DNA of 64,000 bases from Acanthococcus lagerstroemiae (taxonomy: Eukaryota; Arthropoda; Insecta; Hemiptera; Eriococcidae): positions 63,231,722 to 63,295,721 of the forward strand of contig CM063112.1 in NCBI GenBank assembly GCA_031841125.1. The letters run 5' to 3'. The notes below the pieces were generated by a model. That model was not told the origin of the DNA. It was given only the letters and a program-made list of their open reading frames with translations, and made no database searches. The position numbers were made by a program, and so were the translations under genes. Below are positions 62,560-64,000 of the stretch, piece by piece. Positions within the stretch are counted from its first letter, which is position 1; the number at the start of each line of letters is the position of its first letter.

Positions 62560-64000
62560 GTGATTAACTGGATCCCTAGATGGGTCATCCCTGTTGTAGT
62601 TAACTCAAAGAATAGGTTACTAATCCCCCTGAGAGAAAGAAGGATTATTGGGAGGATTTTGAGGTTGGAATTAAAAATCGCCATCATGAATCTTAAACTT
62701 CATGGTGATGGTGTACATAATACACATAAGTATTGTTCTTTATTGTTGGGGATAGTTGAATAACGGTTTTATAACATTTTGAACTTAGACAATAGTTGAT
62801 TAATTGATAACTGTTGCGGAGAAGTTTCTGCCCCTTTATTCAACAGTTGTCTGTGTTATTTAACTCTCGTACATCGATGTGATTTATCGTATGTTTTAGT
62901 TACTATTTTATGAAACTAATAGGTATTTACTGTTTGAAAATATTTGAATGACATTCAAACTTCTGATGTCTGTCAAGGAGCTTTAATATGACTGTTAATT
63001 ACTCGATGACATTCAGTAACGGTGAACGAAATAAGTTTGGTAACTGTTTTTCTTGAATGTCTGGTAGGCCCTGCATAACTTTCACATTGCAAATTGACTT
63101 TAGTCCATCTGGATTAGAATAGGTATAGTAATGGTCGAAACAGTGTCAGTTTCTCTGTTCAGTCGAGATATCTTCTAGAATTATAAAAATCAGGATATTT
63201 TGCTATTATCAAATCAATTCTGTATGATTTGACCTTGAATGTATCCAGGACATCGATGAAATGATCACTCCTGCCGGCCTTGCGACACAAGCCCGTTGAA
63301 AAGTATCGTTAATTGTGTAGTGGAAAAAATTAGCTCGAGTGAATATTTCTAGTCGACTAATTTATGGGTATTGTAGATTGTGCTAGACACTTTCTTATTC
63401 TTAATTGCATCTGGTAGGTACTAGAAATTTTCTCTCAACTGTCTTGTAGATTTTTTGACGAACAATCTGTAAACGTTTACTGAAACTTTTATTATTCGTT
63501 GGACATCCTCGTAAATATCCTTTTGGTGGAGATGGACTGCTAATGGATGTTTCAGATGACTTCATTAGGTCTACCAGATCTTATAGTAGGTACTTGACTT
63601 CTGAAATTTTGGTCTCGATGATGTCTTTCAGTAACATTTTGTTCATTGGTAGTTGGGCATATATTTATGGACATCTCCTATAGTCCTAATTCCTACATGT
63701 TGTCGAATGGATCATCGAATAGGCTTTTGTATAAATATCCATGTAGATGCTTTATGTAGGCATTTTGTTTTCGTGAAAATTGAGAAACGTTTATTCTCCA
63801 TCTTTCGGTAGTGGATATTTTATCGAGTAATAGGCGGTGATACATGAGAGGGTCATTGCTCCTCCCAGTGGTAGAAAAATTAATTATTCTACTAAAAAAA
63901 CTGTACTGAATCATTTTTGTAACAAATTTAGTCTTCTTTAGTTTTGTCAAGAACATTTCTTCTGTGCCCATAAGGAACGCGATATTATCCAAAACCGAAA
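62560..64000 (-). pseudogene. Decayed or partly visible coding region at the right edge
   Basis: Read on the minus strand from the right edge, protein-like open segments follow one another in different frames with stops and frame changes between them. 63992-63693 is open across the window edge and contains LLLDKISTTERWRINVSQF and HLHGYLYKSLFDDPFDNM before a TAG. The next pieces include NEQNVTERHHRDQNFR (about 63640), SPPKGYLRGCPTNN (about 63520), HFIDVLDTFKVKSYRIDL (about 63240) and YTYSNPDGLKSICNVKVM (about 63120). Runs of such segments on one strand suggest an old coding region broken by indels, or a gene whose true exons I cannot join. I recognise no family, and deliberately make no joined protein. 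A cellular gene, a transposon or an endogenised element are all possible. Confidence 0.35.

Overview
This is eukaryotic nuclear DNA, almost certainly from an arthropod. The visible genes have many short exons with GT/AG introns, 5'UTR exons and polyadenylation signals, and there are no operons or ribosome-binding sites. The DNA is AT-rich, with CpG-rich first-exon-like islands, poly-G/poly-C runs, 'taggtaggta'-type microsatellites and many short DNA-transposon derivatives. A sternorrhynchan-like hemipteran is my best guess, but that is an inference from texture and not proven.

Region 1 to about 38.8 kb is sparse. I recognise no complete conserved gene there. There are three CpG-rich first-exon-like islands on the minus strand: 7.3-8.9 kb; 20.3-21.3 kb with a good UTR splice donor, acceptor and start; and 26.5-26.9 kb joined to a clear second coding exon at 25.8 kb. 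There is also a small membrane-protein ORF at 33.6-33.9 kb, a C-rich composition island (about 32.3-33.3 kb), the 3' end of a non-LTR retrotransposon (30.5-31.1 kb) and several miniature inverted-repeat elements. Four of those have perfect 8-bp target-site duplications if the one in the calpain intron further right is included.

Region 38.8-62.3 kb is gene-dense and can be modelled to the base. IFT52 (minus, 7 exons, 426 aa), an SGK-type AGC kinase (minus, 6 exons, 384 aa) and PDCD6/ALG-2 (minus, 4 exons, 181 aa) lie in a row. Then, head to head with ALG-2 across about 0.9 kb, comes calpain-7/CAPN7 (plus, 13 exons, 809 aa). A galactose-3-O-sulfotransferase (GAL3ST family, minus, 2 exons, 393 aa) is nested inside the 6.4-kb CAPN7 intron 7. 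ALG-2 and calpain-7 both work with the ESCRT/ALIX membrane-remodelling machinery, so their shared intergenic region is a candidate bidirectional promoter. IFT52 belongs to the ciliary IFT-B complex. In insects this would point to ciliated sensory neurons or sperm.

Region 62.3-64 kb holds the CAPN7 polyadenylation signal. It is followed by protein-like open segments in shifting minus-strand frames, which may be a decayed or partly visible gene running off the right edge.

Most of what is unusual here is mobile-element structure: a family of hAT-like miniature elements with CAGTGGCG-type ends and internal G/C runs, a pogo-type element with TA duplication, a GC-rich foldback element and two copies of one retrotransposon 3'UTR. 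The divergent C-terminus and activation loop of the SGK kinase are also unusual.
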